The notes below the pieces were generated by a model, which was given only the letters and a program-made list of their open reading frames with translations, made no database searches and was not told the DNA's origin. The position numbers and the translations under genes were made by a program. Shown here in pieces: positions 45,254-54,035 of a DNA stretch of 64,000 nt. Numbering within the stretch: the stretch's first letter is position 1; each line of letters opens with the position of its first letter. Origin of the DNA: Nonlabens xylanidelens (GTDB lineage: Bacteria > Bacteroidota > Bacteroidia > Flavobacteriales > Flavobacteriaceae); NCBI RefSeq assembly GCF_002934445.1, contig NZ_PTJE01000004.1:62001-126000 (forward strand). Reading direction: 5' to 3'.

Positions 45254-45806
45254 TTCCTGTAAGTAATATTTGAGGCAACTCTTTTTTAAGGTCGGCTACT
45301 TCGGTAGTCGACTTTTTTGGTATCCATAGGTATATGGATCTTAACGTGCTTAGAAGATTAAAAAGCATGGTCTCCACGTTCAATAATTTAAACTCATCAG
45401 CTTTTATTCCACTCTCTAATATATTTTTAAAATCTAGTTCATAGTCTTTACGCAACTTGATATATTCTTGATAAGGCACTCCTTCTAGGTGCATCCAGTC
45501 GGTATTTAATACAGCCAGTGCATCCGTATATTCTAGTGCTATTTTTATGTGTAATAGAATGAGCTGTTCCGCTTTCGCGAAAGCGGACTTATCATCCATC
45601 TCTACCGTATCCATACCAGTTGTAAATTCATGAGCAACTTCTAGAATGAGTGTGGCAAGAATTTCTTGTTTCCCAGAGATATGATTGTACAAACTAGCCG
45701 CTTTCATATCCATAGCGGCAGCGAGATCGCGCATGGTGACAGCGCTATAACCACGTTCTTTGAAAAGTTGAGCAGCTGTTTTGAGAATTTGTTTTTTGCG
45801 AGACAT
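45243..45806 (-). CDS. TetR-family transcriptional regulator
   Basis: 187 residues from the ATG at 45806. The N-terminal helix-turn-helix is clear: LKTAAQLFKERGYSAVTMRD followed by LAAAMDMKAASLYNHISGKQ. The ligand-binding half is variable as usual. The palindrome copy encodes KSAFAKAEQ between the two domains. A TATATTTG element on the minus strand (45820-45813) ends 6 bases before this ATG. Target unknown; the ene-reductase next door is a candidate. Confidence 0.88.
   Translation of the reverse strand: MSRKKQILKTAAQLFKERGYSAVTMRDLAAAMDMKAASLYNHISGKQEILATLILEVAHEFTTGMDTVEMDDKSAFAKAEQLILLHIKIALEYTDALAVLNTDWMHLEGVPYQEYIKLRKDYELDFKNILESGIKADEFKLLNVETMLFNLLSTLRSIYLWIPKKSTTEVADLKKELPQILLTGISS
45570..45585. 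repeat. Iterated palindrome copy 13
   Basis: Exact copy inside the TetR gene, read as AFAKA. Confidence 0.95.
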
Positions 45807-45812
45807 AAGTTG

Positions 45813-45820
45813 CAAATATA
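45813..45820 (-). promoter_or_regulatory. -7 element of the TetR gene
   Basis: TATATTTG on the minus strand, 6 bases upstream of the ATG. Confidence 0.45.
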
Positions 45821-45888
45821 ATAGAACATGACTATCATAAAATTGATTAAAAGTCTATTCACAATAATTAGAATAATTTGTTTTAGAC

Positions 45889-45896
45889 TAGCTTTG
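45889..45896 (+). promoter_or_regulatory. -7 element of the aromatic hydroxylase gene
   Basis: TAGCTTTG fits TAnnTTTG, 17 bases before the ATG at 45914. The -33 box is unclear. Confidence 0.45.
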
Positions 45897-45913
45897 AACT
45901 TTACCCTACGACA

Positions 45914-47566
45914 ATGTTAGAGAATATAGAAATTAATCCGCTTCTTGAAAGATTACCACCGCATCTAAAACAGTTTATAAAGCCTCAAAATTATGAACTT
46001 TATACCTATCAAGATCAGGCTGTGTGGCGTCATGTGATGAGCAAAAATGTAGAATTCTTGAGTCAGGTGGCTCATGGATCTTATATTGCTGGACTTAAGA
46101 AAACAGGTATTTCTATAGATAACATACCGTCCATGTATGGTATGAATCGCATTCTAAAAGAAATAGGCTGGGCAGCTGTTGCTGTAGATGGTTTTATACC
46201 GCCAGCAGCTTTTATGGAATTTCAGGCTTATAAAATATTAGTCATTGCGGCAGACATAAGAAAGCTGGATAACATAGAATACACTCCTGCACCAGACATT
46301 ATTCATGAAGCTGCTGGGCACGCTCCTATTATCGCAAGCCCAGATTATGCAGAATATTTAAGACGTTTTGGCGAGATAGGCAGCAAAGCTATTTCTAGCG
46401 CACACGATCATGAAATGTATGAGGCAGTGCGCAAGATTTCTATTCTTAAAGAAACTCGTAGCGAGACAGAAAACCCAGAGCTGGATAAAGAAATCGCAGC
46501 TGCCGAGGCAAATATAGAGCGTCTTCAAAACAAAGATGTAGAACCTAGTGAAATGTCTTTAATTAGAAATTTACACTGGTGGACGGTAGAATACGGTCTG
46601 GTAGGTACGCTAGATAATCCTAAACTTTATGGTGCCGGATTATTATCAAGTCTAGGAGAAAGTAAAAGCTGTCTAGAACCTGCGGTAGAAAAAAGACTGT
46701 ATACTATTGATGCAGCTTATCAAGATTTTGATATCACGCGCAAGCAACCTCATCTTTATGTAACGCCTAATTTTGCGACCCTTAGTGAGGTACTAGAAGA
46801 ATTTGCAAACACCATGGCAGTGCGTAAAGGCGGACATCGTGGCTTACAAAAATTAATTAATTCAAAATCTCTTGGGACTATTGAGTTAAGTACTGGATTA
46901 CAAATAAGTGGTCATTTTACACGCATGATTACTAATGATGACAACGAGGTGGTTTTCTTTGAAACGACTGGAGAGAATGCTCTTGCCTATAGAGAAAAAG
47001 AGCTTATAGGTCATGGCCGCAGTACACATAAAAACGGTTTTTTGAGTCCGCTAGGGAAACTTAAGGGAATCAATCTAGCTATAGAAGATATGGGACCTCG
47101 TGATTTACAGGCTTATAATTTTTATGATAACGAGCGCATTGAATTCACCTATGAAAGTGGAATTAAAGTAGAAGGTTTAAACGTCACTGGACAGCGTAAT
47201 TTGAATGGTAAATTAATGCTCATTCAGTTTACCGACTGCACCGTAACTTATAAGGACGAGGTTCTATTTACGCCAGAAGACGGCATGCTTAACCTAGCCG
47301 TAGGAAAAGAAATAGTAAGTGCCTATGCTGGCCCTGCAGACTATTACAGTTTTGACCTTGTTTTTCATGAGAGTGATACTAAAACCATAAAGCCCGTTTT
47401 CTCAAAAAGAGAGATTACCATTCAAGGTTTATACGAGAAAGTACGCAATTATAGAGAAGAAGATAAAATAAATAAACCGTTACTTGAGGAATTAAAAGCT
47501 CAAGTAGAAAATGATTATCCTGAGCAGTGGCTGCTTATTGAGGAGATTGAAGAATTGATAGGTTAA
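45914..47566 (+). CDS. Biopterin-dependent aromatic amino acid hydroxylase, long form
   Basis: Iron- and tetrahydrobiopterin-dependent hydroxylase, most likely phenylalanine 4-monooxygenase. The iron ligands lie in DIIHEAAGHAPIIASPDYAE (two His five apart), and LHWWTVEYGLVG carries the third ligand region. The catalytic domain covers about residues 1-320; a further 230 residues of unknown fold follow. Bacterial PhhA is under 300 residues, but Bacteroidota forms of 550-590 with this tail are common. The end overlaps the convergent HATPase gene by 4 bases. Confidence 0.88.
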   Translation: MLENIEINPLLERLPPHLKQFIKPQNYELYTYQDQAVWRHVMSKNVEFLSQVAHGSYIAGLKKTGISIDNIPSMYGMNRILKEIGWAAVAVDGFIPPAAFMEFQAYKILVIAADIRKLDNIEYTPAPDIIHEAAGHAPIIASPDYAEYLRRFGEIGSKAISSAHDHEMYEAVRKISILKETRSETENPELDKEIAAAEANIERLQNKDVEPSEMSLIRNLHWWTVEYGLVGTLDNPKLYGAGLLSSLGESKSCLEPAVEKRLYTIDAAYQDFDITRKQPHLYVTPNFATLSEVLEEFANTMAVRKGGHRGLQKLINSKSLGTIELSTGLQISGHFTRMITNDDNEVVFFETTGENALAYREKELIGHGRSTHKNGFLSPLGKLKGINLAIEDMGPRDLQAYNFYDNERIEFTYESGIKVEGLNVTGQRNLNGKLMLIQFTDCTVTYKDEVLFTPEDGMLNLAVGKEIVSAYAGPADYYSFDLVFHESDTKTIKPVFSKREITIQGLYEKVRNYREEDKINKPLLEELKAQVENDYPEQWLLIEEIEELIG

Positions 47567-48219
47567 CTAAAATCAGTTAATGGTATAATGGCATTTACAA
47601 CAGTACCATTACCTTGTGTGCTGGTCAGTTTTAAGTCACCATTTAATTCATTTACAGCTGTCGTGATTTGTTGAATACCATCACCATTTGCGACAGCTTT
47701 ACGATCATAACCTAGTCCGTTATCGTGGGTAATTATATGTAAGGAATCGTCTTCTATAGATGCGATATTGAATATATAGTTAGCTTGAGAATGAATAGCT
47801 GCGTTGTGCAAGCCTTCATTAATAATAATTAATAAAGACAAGATCTCTCTAGGTTCAAAATTGAGTAATTCCTTTTCTGGAAAATTAATTTTATAGACAG
47901 ATGCACCTTCTATGTTCTGGTCATACAGGTTTTGAAGTTGTTGAGTGGTATGCTCTATATCTTTTAAAGTAAATTTATTTTTACTGGCTGCAAGTTTATA
48001 GATCAATGAAACTGCCTTTGTTTTAACGGCTGTTTTTTCCGGAGACTTTTGTTCTAGTTCTTGTAAAATAGCATTGCGTTGTATTTCCAATTTATGCAGA
48101 CCCTTTGCTCCTACCAGCTTTCTAGCTTGTACTTCTTTTCTATCCAACTCTTTTAAAAACTGAATAACTACTAGTCCTACTAGTAAACCGACAAAAATGT
48201 ACCCAATAATTGCTCCCAT
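47563..48219 (-). CDS. Orphan HATPase-domain sensor-like protein
   Basis: 218 residues with one N-terminal membrane helix (about 3-20), a coiled coil, and a C-terminal GHKL ATPase domain: INEGLHNAAIHSQANYI is the N-box, THDNGLGYD the G1 box. It resembles DesK/NarX-type kinases (HATPase_c_2), but no phospho-acceptor His of the usual HisKA_3 type is evident and there is no response regulator nearby. Its catalytic competence is open. The palindrome at 48259 lies upstream of its start. Confidence 0.75.
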   Translation of the reverse strand: MGAIIGYIFVGLLVGLVVIQFLKELDRKEVQARKLVGAKGLHKLEIQRNAILQELEQKSPEKTAVKTKAVSLIYKLAASKNKFTLKDIEHTTQQLQNLYDQNIEGASVYKINFPEKELLNFEPREILSLLIIINEGLHNAAIHSQANYIFNIASIEDDSLHIITHDNGLGYDRKAVANGDGIQQITTAVNELNGDLKLTSTQGNGTVVNAIIPLTDFS

Positions 48220-48258
48220 GATCCTAATGTAGGTATTAAAAGTGAAATGTTGTGGTTC

Positions 48259-48274
48259 CGCTTTCGCGAAAGCG
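48259..48274. repeat. Iterated palindrome copy 14 (intergenic)
   Basis: Exact copy in the divergent gap between the HATPase gene and the rhodanese gene. Confidence 0.95.
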
Positions 48275-48343
48275 AAATTATAATAACAATTTACTACTTT
48301 GCAGGTAAGTAAACTAAAAACAAACGTCTCAATAAAGAAAACT

Positions 48344-48646
48344 ATGTTCGGTCTATTTAAAAATAAGAAAAAAGAAACAATACAGAAATACCTTAAAGAA
48401 GGTGCACAATTACTGGATGTGCGTACCGCATCTGAATTTAACGGCGGTCATATAGAAGGGTCTAAAAATATACCTGTTCAAGTTATTGATCAACAAATGA
48501 ATGCTCTCGATAAAGAAAAGCCATTAATCGTGTACTGTGCCATGGGAGGAAGAAGTAATATCGCTGCTGGAAAATTAAAAGCCAATGGTTATAAAGTTGT
48601 AAATGCCGGTGGTATAGGTTCTATGAGAAAATATTTGAAGTCGTGA
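48344..48646 (+). CDS. Single-domain rhodanese
   Basis: Sulfurtransferase-like protein of 100 residues. LLDVRTASEFNGGHIEGSKN opens the domain and VYCAMGGRS contains the active-site Cys. The ATG at 48344 (MFGLFKNKK) matches flavobacterial relatives; a TTG start upstream would add a non-conserved tail. It is one of three rhodanese-containing genes in the window. The AraC-type gene follows after 34 bases. Confidence 0.88.
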   Translation: MFGLFKNKKKETIQKYLKEGAQLLDVRTASEFNGGHIEGSKNIPVQVIDQQMNALDKEKPLIVYCAMGGRSNIAAGKLKANGYKVVNAGGIGSMRKYLKS

Positions 48647-48680
48647 TACTTTAGTTATATATTCTTCCTATTTTTAATCT

Positions 48681-49511
48681 ATGAAATTAGATTACCATAA
48701 CATCAAAGACGAAGGAAGGTTTACTGTGACAAGTTTTCAATGTGGACCATCATTACAGCTACTTAAAAAAAAGGGTTTATATAAAATAGTCTGGTGTACA
48801 GAAGGTGAAGAACGCCTTATTGTAGATGGATATGAAGTCGTACTTAAAAAGAATCAAGTACTTTTTTGTACCCCTGTGAACATAGTAGAAATCCCAAAGG
48901 ATAATTATGGATTAATAGCGTTTGTGTTTAACCGTGAGTTCTATTGCATACAGCATAATGATTCTGAGGTATCCTGTATGGGAATGTTGTTTTTCGGTTC
49001 TTCTACAGCACCTATAATAGACTTAACTGTAAAAGAACAAGCTAGTTTTAATGCGATGCTGGTTTTATTTCAGGAAGAATTTGATACTAAAGATCATATT
49101 CAGGGTGAGATGTTACGTACTTTATTAAAAAGAATGTTGATTACCTCTACCAGACTGATTAAACAAGAAAGTTACCAGCCAGATTTAACGGTAAAGCAAG
49201 TCGATCTAGTAAGACGATTTAACATACTAGTAGAACAGCATTTCAAAGAAAAGCACCAGGTAGCAGACTATGCAGACTTACTTTTTAAATCTCCTAAAAC
49301 ACTTTCTAACTTTTTTAAGAAGCATGATGTAAAATCACCTCTTAAGATAATCAACGAGCGCATCACTGCAGAGGCTAAAAGACTTTTACTCTACTCTGAC
49401 AAAAGTGCCGAAGAGATAGCTTATGAACTAGGTTATAATGAGCCTAGTCATTTTTCTAAATTCTTTAAAAAGCAAGTGGGCACCTCTCCACTTTCCTTTA
49501 GAAAGCAATAA
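48681..49511 (+). CDS. AraC-family transcriptional regulator
   Basis: 276 residues. The N-terminal 150 residues form a cupin-like sensing domain (KIVWCTEGEERLIVDGYEV). The C-terminal pair of helix-turn-helix motifs is clear: VADYADLLFKSPKTLSNFFK and SAEEIAYELGYNEPSHFSKF, ending VGTSPLSFRKQ. The convergent AhpD-like gene may be a target, by proximity only. Confidence 0.88.
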   Translation: MKLDYHNIKDEGRFTVTSFQCGPSLQLLKKKGLYKIVWCTEGEERLIVDGYEVVLKKNQVLFCTPVNIVEIPKDNYGLIAFVFNREFYCIQHNDSEVSCMGMLFFGSSTAPIIDLTVKEQASFNAMLVLFQEEFDTKDHIQGEMLRTLLKRMLITSTRLIKQESYQPDLTVKQVDLVRRFNILVEQHFKEKHQVADYADLLFKSPKTLSNFFKKHDVKSPLKIINERITAEAKRLLLYSDKSAEEIAYELGYNEPSHFSKFFKKQVGTSPLSFRKQ

Positions 49512-49540
49512 ATTAAAAAAACAACGTATTTTAAGTACGT

Positions 49541-49592
49541 ATAAAAGTGAGTTACTGTCCTATAAAACTAGGTGGTAACTCGCTTTTATTTT
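49541..49592. terminator. Intrinsic terminator between convergent genes
   Basis: ATAAAAGTGAGTTAC pairs with GTAACTCGCTTTTAT (one mismatch or G-U), followed by TTTTT. A weaker hairpin (AAACAGG...CCTGTTT, about 49624-49657) may serve the opposite strand. Confidence 0.75.
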
Positions 49593-49701
49593 TAACCATT
49601 ACTTTTCAATATTAGATATAACAAAACAGGCCCGTACTCCTAAGAGACAGACCTGTTTCAACTAACCAACTATGAAAAATTTAACTCTTACCTAAATGTT
49701 A

Positions 49702-50241
49702 TTAAGCATCTAAAGGTTGTACCGCTGGGAAATCAACTGGTACTTGAGTTGTATTGTGTAAATAGTTTGAGATGGTTTTATCACCTACTAAAACTATAGT
49801 ATCTACTAGATTTTCTTGAGTATAACCTGCCGCTAGAAAAGAATCTACTACAGCCTTATCTGCTCTACCTCTATTCTCTGTAATGTTTTTTGCTAGACCT
49901 GCAAGAGCATTATAACTAGTCTGGAAAGACGCTTTACCAGCTCTTAATTCTAGAGTTTGTTCTTGAGTAAAACCATTCATTTGCGCTATAGCCGTATGCG
50001 CTGCAAGACAGTAATCACAACCATTTACTTCACTTACTGCTAGGTTTACTACTTCTTTTTCTTTATTGTTTAAAGATGTTTTTGCTCCAGATAAAGAAAG
50101 GTAATTATTTAATGCGTTATTAGATAATGCATAAGTGGCATATAAATTAGGAACAAAACCTAATTGCTTTTCTAGGTTATCAAAAATTCCTTGATTCACT
50201 TCGTTTACTTCACTTCTTTGTGGTACATTAAATGTTGCCAT
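49702..50241 (-). CDS. AhpD-like carboxymuconolactone decarboxylase family protein
   Basis: 179 residues with the redox-active motif EVNGCDYCLAAHTAIAQ (CxxC plus His), as in AhpD-type peroxidase-related proteins. The N-terminal segment FDNLEKQLGFVPNLYATYA and the final NYLHNTTQVPVDFP are typical of the uncharacterised peroxidase-related subgroup. A role in hydroperoxide reduction is likely but not shown. Confidence 0.87.
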   Translation of the reverse strand: MATFNVPQRSEVNEVNQGIFDNLEKQLGFVPNLYATYALSNNALNNYLSLSGAKTSLNNKEKEVVNLAVSEVNGCDYCLAAHTAIAQMNGFTQEQTLELRAGKASFQTSYNALAGLAKNITENRGRADKAVVDSFLAAGYTQENLVDTIVLVGDKTISNYLHNTTQVPVDFPAVQPLDA

Positions 50242-50408
50242 GATATTATATACTTTTAATTATTGTTATTTTCTTATCCCTTAGGACACTACAAAGATGC
50301 GACAGTAAGTAGCCTTTAAAAATGTGTTCATTTCCCGAGTACTGTTCTATTATTCCCGATACGATAAATTACAAATGGTGTAGTATCTTTATAGGAAATT
50401 TTCCTACC

Positions 50409-53400
50409 ATGAATAAGTTGTACTATATACTATTTGTATTTGTTGTTCTCGCTTTCGCGAAAGCGGAATCACAACAATTACCAGAACCACCAAAAGAACA
50501 GAAGTTCTATGAATCGCAGGAATTTAGACTCTTGGGACCATTCCGTGGTGGACGTAGTGCTGCGGTTACCGGAGTTCCCGGAAAACCTAATCTTTTCTAT
50601 TTCGGTAGTACAGGTGGTGGCGTTTGGAAGACTTTAGATGGTGGACGTACCTGGAGCAATATCTCTGATGGATTTTTTGGCGGTTCTATAGGTGCCGTAA
50701 CTGTTGCGCCTAGCGATCATAACGTAATTTATGTAGGTGGTGGCGAGAAAACGGTGCGTGGTAATGTTTCCAGCGGCTATGGCATATGGAAAACAGAAGA
50801 TGCCGGTAAAACATGGACTGAGGCTGGATTACCTAAAAGCCGTCACGTACCTAGAATAGTTATAGATCCTAACGATCATAATACCGTTTATGCCGCCGTG
50901 TTAGGTAACATTTATAAGCCTACTACAGATCGTGGCGTTTATAAAAGTACCGATGGTGGTAAAACATGGAGTAAAAAACTATTTACTAATGAGCTAGCCG
51001 GTGCGGTAGATTTAATCATAGACCCTAGTAATCCACGTGTATTGTATGCAAGTACCTGGAGATTACAACGTACACCATACAGTCTATCTAGTGGTGGCGA
51101 TGGTAGTGCTTTATGGAAAAGTACTGATTATGGAGAAACGTGGAAAGAGATCTCAAAAAATGAAGGTTTTGCAAAAGGAACTCTAGGAATTATGGGAATT
51201 ACCGTCTCACCTGTAGATTCTGACAGATTATATGCCATCGTAGAAAATAAAGATCAAGGTGGATTGTACCGCAGTGATGATGCAGGTTTAACATGGAAAA
51301 AGACAAACAGTGATCGCAGTTTAAGACAACGTGCCTGGTATTATACACGTATTTATGCAGACACAAAAGATGTCGATAAAGTTTATGTCGTTAATGTCAA
51401 CTATCATAAAAGTACCGATGGTGGTAAAAACTTTTCTAGCGCGAGAGCACCACATGGTGATCATCACGATTTATGGATCGCACCAGAAGATTCTGACCGT
51501 ATGATTATGGGAGATGACGGTGGCGCACAAATCACTTATGACGGTGGTGAGACGTGGAGTACGTATCACAATCAGCCTACAGCACAATATTATCGTGTGA
51601 CTACAGATAACTCTTTTCCTTATAGAATCTATGTAGCACAACAAGATAATGGGACGATAAGATTACCTCATCGCACCACTGGACGTAGCATTACAGATAA
51701 CGATTGGGAAGGAACTGCAGGTGGCGAGAGTGCACATATTGCTGTAGATCCTAAAGATAACGACATCGTTTATGGAGGTAGTTATGGTGGTTATTTAACT
51801 CGTTATAATCACAAGACTAAATCACAAAGAGCGATTAATGTATGGCCAGATAACCCTATGGGACATGGTGCCGAAGGAATGAAATACCGCTTTCAGTGGA
51901 ATTTCCCTATTCTGTTCTCTCAACATGAGCCTAATAAACTCTATGCATTTTCTAACAATGTACACGTCACTACTAATGAAGGTCAGAGCTGGGAAACCAT
52001 CTCACCTGATCTAACTAGAAACGATCCAACAAAACTAGTTTCTAGCGGTGGACCGATTACTCAAGATAATACAAGTGTAGAGTATTACTGTACCATTTTT
52101 GCCGCAGCAGAATCTCCTTTAAACGCTGGCGAGTTATGGATAGGTAGCGACGATGGACTCATACACCTTTCTAAAGATGGTGGTAAAAACTGGAGTAATA
52201 TTACACCTAAGGGATTACCAGAATGGGCACAAATTAACAGCATAGAACCTAGCCGTTATGACGCGGCTACTTGTTATGTCGCTGCTACACGTTATAAATT
52301 AGGCGATTTTACCCCTTACTTATATAGAACTACAGATTATGGTAAATCATGGAAAAAAATAACAAATGGCATCCCATCAGAGCATTTTTCTAGAGTCGTA
52401 AGAGAAGATGATCAAGTACAAGGAATGCTGTATGCAGGAACAGAAACTGGTTTATACATTTCTACCGACGATGGAAAATCATGGAAATCATTCCAGATGA
52501 ATTTACCTATCGTACCAGTTACAGATCTAGCTGTAAAGGATAACAATCTAATTATCGCGACACAAGGTAGAAGTTTATGGGTACATGATGATCTAGGATT
52601 AGTGAGAGAAGCTTTTTCTAGTTCGCTTTCGCGAAAGCAAGACGAAAACAAACTTTTCAAACCTAAAACCTCTTACCGTATGGCAGGAAATGGTCGTGCA
52701 GGTTCACTTACCGCAGGAGCAAATCATCCCGCAGGAGTACAAGTACATTTTTATATTCCGACGTTGAAAGAAAAAGATAGTGTATCACTTTCTTTTTATG
52801 ATTCTAAAAACGAGTTGATAAAAACCTATGCTACCTATGATAAAAAGAACAAATTAAAAGTAAAAGAAGGAGCCAACTCTTTTAATTGGAATACGGTTTA
52901 TGATGGAGCAGAAAAACTACCAGGTATGATTCTATGGTGGGCAAATATGTCTGGACCTAAGGCCGTACCTGGATCTTACAAAGTAGAATTATCAGTAAAT
53001 GGTAAAATGGAATCACAACCTATCACTATTATATCTACTCCTAATAGCGAGGCTAGCGATGCAGATATGCTAGCACAATTTAATTATGTAAATGAAGTAA
53101 ACGCTACTGTAGACAAAGCTCACAAATCAATTAAAAACATACGTGCATTCAATAAAAAATTAAGTGCTTTTGAAGCGTTGTATGGAGATAGAGAAGAACA
53201 AGGTGTTAAAGATATGATTGCCATGTCTAAGGAGATGAAAAAGAAATTTAGCGAGGTAGAAAAAGCACTTTATCAAACTAAAAACCGCAGTGGTCAAGAC
53301 CCTTTAAATTTCCCTATAAGATTAACTAATAAACTGGCTCATTTAAATAGTCTGGCACAAATAGGTGACTTTGCTCCTACTTCACAAAGTATAGAAGTTA

Positions 53401-53537
53401 AAGATGAATTAACTGCTGAGATTGAAAAGCAACTAGCTATTTTTGACCAAGTTTTACAATCTGATATTAAAAAATTCAACGAGCAGTTTAATGCATTGAA
53501 TTTAAAGTATCTCGTGATTGAGAAAGAGAAAAAATAA
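50409..53537 (+). CDS. Secreted sortilin/VPS10-like beta-propeller protein
   Basis: 1042 residues from the ATG at 50409, which opens a signal peptide (NKLYYILFVFVVLAFAKAES). Many Asp-box (BNR) repeats of the form KSTDGGKTW occur over about residues 60-720, forming one or two beta propellers related to glycosyl hydrolase BNR and sortilin families. A C-terminal region of about 250 residues ends in a Lys-rich helix. Flavobacteria carry several such proteins; the activity is unknown. One palindrome copy encodes the signal-peptide cleavage region AFAKAES, another LSRKQ after the propeller. Confidence 0.85.
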   Translation: MNKLYYILFVFVVLAFAKAESQQLPEPPKEQKFYESQEFRLLGPFRGGRSAAVTGVPGKPNLFYFGSTGGGVWKTLDGGRTWSNISDGFFGGSIGAVTVAPSDHNVIYVGGGEKTVRGNVSSGYGIWKTEDAGKTWTEAGLPKSRHVPRIVIDPNDHNTVYAAVLGNIYKPTTDRGVYKSTDGGKTWSKKLFTNELAGAVDLIIDPSNPRVLYASTWRLQRTPYSLSSGGDGSALWKSTDYGETWKEISKNEGFAKGTLGIMGITVSPVDSDRLYAIVENKDQGGLYRSDDAGLTWKKTNSDRSLRQRAWYYTRIYADTKDVDKVYVVNVNYHKSTDGGKNFSSARAPHGDHHDLWIAPEDSDRMIMGDDGGAQITYDGGETWSTYHNQPTAQYYRVTTDNSFPYRIYVAQQDNGTIRLPHRTTGRSITDNDWEGTAGGESAHIAVDPKDNDIVYGGSYGGYLTRYNHKTKSQRAINVWPDNPMGHGAEGMKYRFQWNFPILFSQHEPNKLYAFSNNVHVTTNEGQSWETISPDLTRNDPTKLVSSGGPITQDNTSVEYYCTIFAAAESPLNAGELWIGSDDGLIHLSKDGGKNWSNITPKGLPEWAQINSIEPSRYDAATCYVAATRYKLGDFTPYLYRTTDYGKSWKKITNGIPSEHFSRVVREDDQVQGMLYAGTETGLYISTDDGKSWKSFQMNLPIVPVTDLAVKDNNLIIATQGRSLWVHDDLGLVREAFSSSLSRKQDENKLFKPKTSYRMAGNGRAGSLTAGANHPAGVQVHFYIPTLKEKDSVSLSFYDSKNELIKTYATYDKKNKLKVKEGANSFNWNTVYDGAEKLPGMILWWANMSGPKAVPGSYKVELSVNGKMESQPITIISTPNSEASDADMLAQFNYVNEVNATVDKAHKSIKNIRAFNKKLSAFEALYGDREEQGVKDMIAMSKEMKKKFSEVEKALYQTKNRSGQDPLNFPIRLTNKLAHLNSLAQIGDFAPTSQSIEVKDELTAEIEKQLAIFDQVLQSDIKKFNEQFNALNLKYLVIEKEKK
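50450..50465. repeat. Iterated palindrome copy 15
   Basis: Exact copy in the signal-peptide codons of the sortilin-like gene, read as AFAKA. Confidence 0.95.
52624..52639. repeat. Iterated palindrome copy 16 (one mismatch)
   Basis: CGCTTTCGCGAAAGCA inside the sortilin-like gene, read as LSRKQ. Confidence 0.9.
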
Positions 53538-53998
53538 TGGAGGAATTAAGCGGTTATTGGGAAGGTTATTTTATCTATGGATTAGGTTTTGATCTTCCTT
53601 TCTTTGGAGAAAAAGTCAGGTTATTTACCGAAATGGAATTCAAAGACGGCATTATAACCGGTCATCATACCGAAGAAAAAGGACCATTCTCAACTGGTAG
53701 AACGGTAAATTTTACTGGGTTTTGGGAACAAAATCTAATTTCTTTAACGGTCTCTTATACCAGTAATGATGTTATTCTAGAAGATGGTTTCAATACAGAA
53801 GAGATAGAACACAATTTTGAGATCGTTTATAATGGCTCTTTTGATTATAAGAAGAAAGCCATGAATGGTATATGGTTTATGCAAAATGAAATGGATGAAA
53901 ATCTAGATCTAGAAATACCTCCTGCCGAAGGTTTATGGGTATTAAAAAAAGCAAAAAAGCCCGTCAGTGATTTTGATTATTCACTTCTTGGGCTTTAA
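53537..53998 (+). CDS. Hypothetical protein, beta-rich
   Basis: 153 residues, no signal peptide, many aromatic residues and alternating strands; it opens ELSGYWEGYFIYG, reminiscent of small beta-barrel (lipocalin-like) proteins, but I do not recognise the family. It overlaps the sortilin-like gene stop by 1 base (TAATG), so translation is probably coupled. The last codons lie inside a hairpin that looks like a terminator. Confidence 0.7.
   Translation: MEELSGYWEGYFIYGLGFDLPFFGEKVRLFTEMEFKDGIITGHHTEEKGPFSTGRTVNFTGFWEQNLISLTVSYTSNDVILEDGFNTEEIEHNFEIVYNGSFDYKKKAMNGIWFMQNEMDENLDLEIPPAEGLWVLKKAKKPVSDFDYSLLGL
53953..53998 (+). terminator. Terminator-like hairpin overlapping a gene end
   Basis: AAAGCCCGTCAGTGA and TCACTTCTTGGGCTTT pair imperfectly around an 11-15 base loop; the coding stop is in the distal arm. 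There is no strong T-run after it. Confidence 0.5.
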
Positions 53999-54035
53999 TA
54001 AATAACGATGTTGTTATAGTTCTTGTAGTTTAATT

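Noticed and set aside
50322-50408. Longer N-terminus for the sortilin-like protein
   Set aside because: The extra 29 residues precede a complete signal peptide and contain no export features; the ATG at 50409 is better.
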